A stretch of DNA of 14,453 nucleotides from positions 1-14,453 of the forward strand of contig CANRCO010000021.1 in NCBI GenBank assembly GCA_947629125.1, read 5' to 3'. The position numbers and the translations under genes are program-made. Position 1 is the stretch's first letter, and each line of letters begins with the position of its first letter. The DNA is from an uncultured Bacilli bacterium (GTDB lineage: Bacteria; Bacillota_I; Bacilli_A; RF39; UBA660). The notes beneath the pieces are model-generated. The model made no database searches and had not been told where the DNA came from. It saw only the letters and a list, made by a program, of their open reading frames with translations. Positions 14,051-14,453 of this stretch are shown in pieces.

Positions 14051-14453
14051 CTAAAATTTTATATTTTTTTCAATATAATCAACAACTTCATTTAATGGTA
14101 AACTAATTTGTTCCATTGTATCACGATTACGAATTGTTACTGTATTATTATTTATAGTTTCATCATCGACAGTTAAGCAATATGGGGTACCAATTGCATC
14201 ATTACGTCGATATCTTTTACCAATATTACCTGTCTCATCATAATTAGTCATAAATTTTTGCCTTAATTTTTCATATATTTCTTGAGCTTTTTTAGCATGA
14301 TTTTTTTTGATTAACGGAAGTACACTAACTTTATATGGTGCTAAATATGATGATAAATGTAAAACTTCTCTAGTTGTTCCATCAGCAAGTTGTTCGTTTT
14401 CATATTTTTCAAACAAAATAGCTAAGACAGTTCGATCTAAACCATAAGTTGAC
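14051..14453 (-). CDS. glyS: Glycyl-tRNA synthetase, C-terminal part (cut by window edge)
   Basis: The last 133 codons are present; the frame runs off the window edge. It begins within class II motif 3, YGLDRTVLAILFEKYENEQ, and continues into the anticodon-binding domain with HLSSYLAPYKVSVLPLIKK and GKRYRRNDAIGTPYCLTVDD. This is the single-chain alpha2 type found in archaea, eukaryotes, Mollicutes and many Gram-positives, not the alpha/beta type of B. subtilis. It joins glycine to tRNA-Gly in the cytoplasm. Although a TTG at 14416 could be taken for a start, the open frame and the motif upstream show it is an internal Leu codon. Confidence 0.9.
   Translation of the reverse strand, partial: STYGLDRTVLAILFEKYENEQLADGTTREVLHLSSYLAPYKVSVLPLIKKNHAKKAQEIYEKLRQKFMTNYDETGNIGKRYRRNDAIGTPYCLTVDDETINNNTVTIRNRDTMEQISLPLNEVVDYIEKNIKF

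Overview
The window is very AT-rich DNA with compact, often overlapping genes, clear Shine-Dalgarno sites and U-run terminators. This suggests a low-GC Gram-positive: a Bacilli/Mollicutes-related lineage of the kind common in animal guts. It is not a classical Mycoplasma. UGA appears to act as a stop (gene at 4573-5313), Trp is encoded by TGG, and one surface protein has a sortase-type tail. These taxonomic statements are inference from gene content and composition.

Layout, left to right. Bases 1-163 hold the end of a tRNA array (a CAU tRNA cut by the window edge, then tRNA-Leu(UAG)). Next come three plus-strand genes of unclear role: a RhuM-family protein, a soluble hypothetical protein and a four-segment membrane protein with a terminator behind it. 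Bases 3369-6848 form a tight three-gene operon: a radical SAM protein of the putative DNA modification/repair type with a C-terminal helix-hairpin-helix, its usual DUF4130/TIGR03915-type partner, and a divergent GroEL-like chaperonin. The chaperonin keeps its ATP-site motifs but has lost apical signature residues and the Gly/Met tail.

From 6843 to the end everything reads leftward. A sortase-type (NPNTG) surface protein with a fibronectin-III-like domain comes first, then two paralogous signal-anchored surface proteins, then a membrane-anchored PrsA/SurA-like foldase that could fold them. A non-coding stretch follows, with a promoter, hairpins and a strong terminator that suggest an unassigned RNA of about 310 nt. 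Last is an operon encoding the C-terminus of an alpha2-type glycyl-tRNA synthetase (cut by the window edge), a NifU-like Fe-S scaffold protein and a GGGtGRT-family protein.

The most unusual feature is the three-gene surface cluster (about 6843-10765). Each gene has a homopolymer at its 5' end where a change in length would alter expression. The two paralogues share a duplicated promoter, leader and signal-anchor module. In each leader a small ORF (AUG after an AGAGG site) runs through a G-tract, G10 in one copy and G9 in the other. In two of three frames this ORF stops at once. In the third it stays open in both copies up to a stop that overlaps the surface-gene AUG (ATGAGTAG), and the only length difference between the copies after the tract is 3 nt. 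The NPNTG gene has an A8 run. A run of seven would join the well-placed ribosome site and a TTG start to a complete signal peptide; with eight the two are out of frame. I read this as a candidate phase-variable cluster of surface proteins, in which the G-tract may act through a translated, coupled leader. The sequence facts are direct; the switching is inference.
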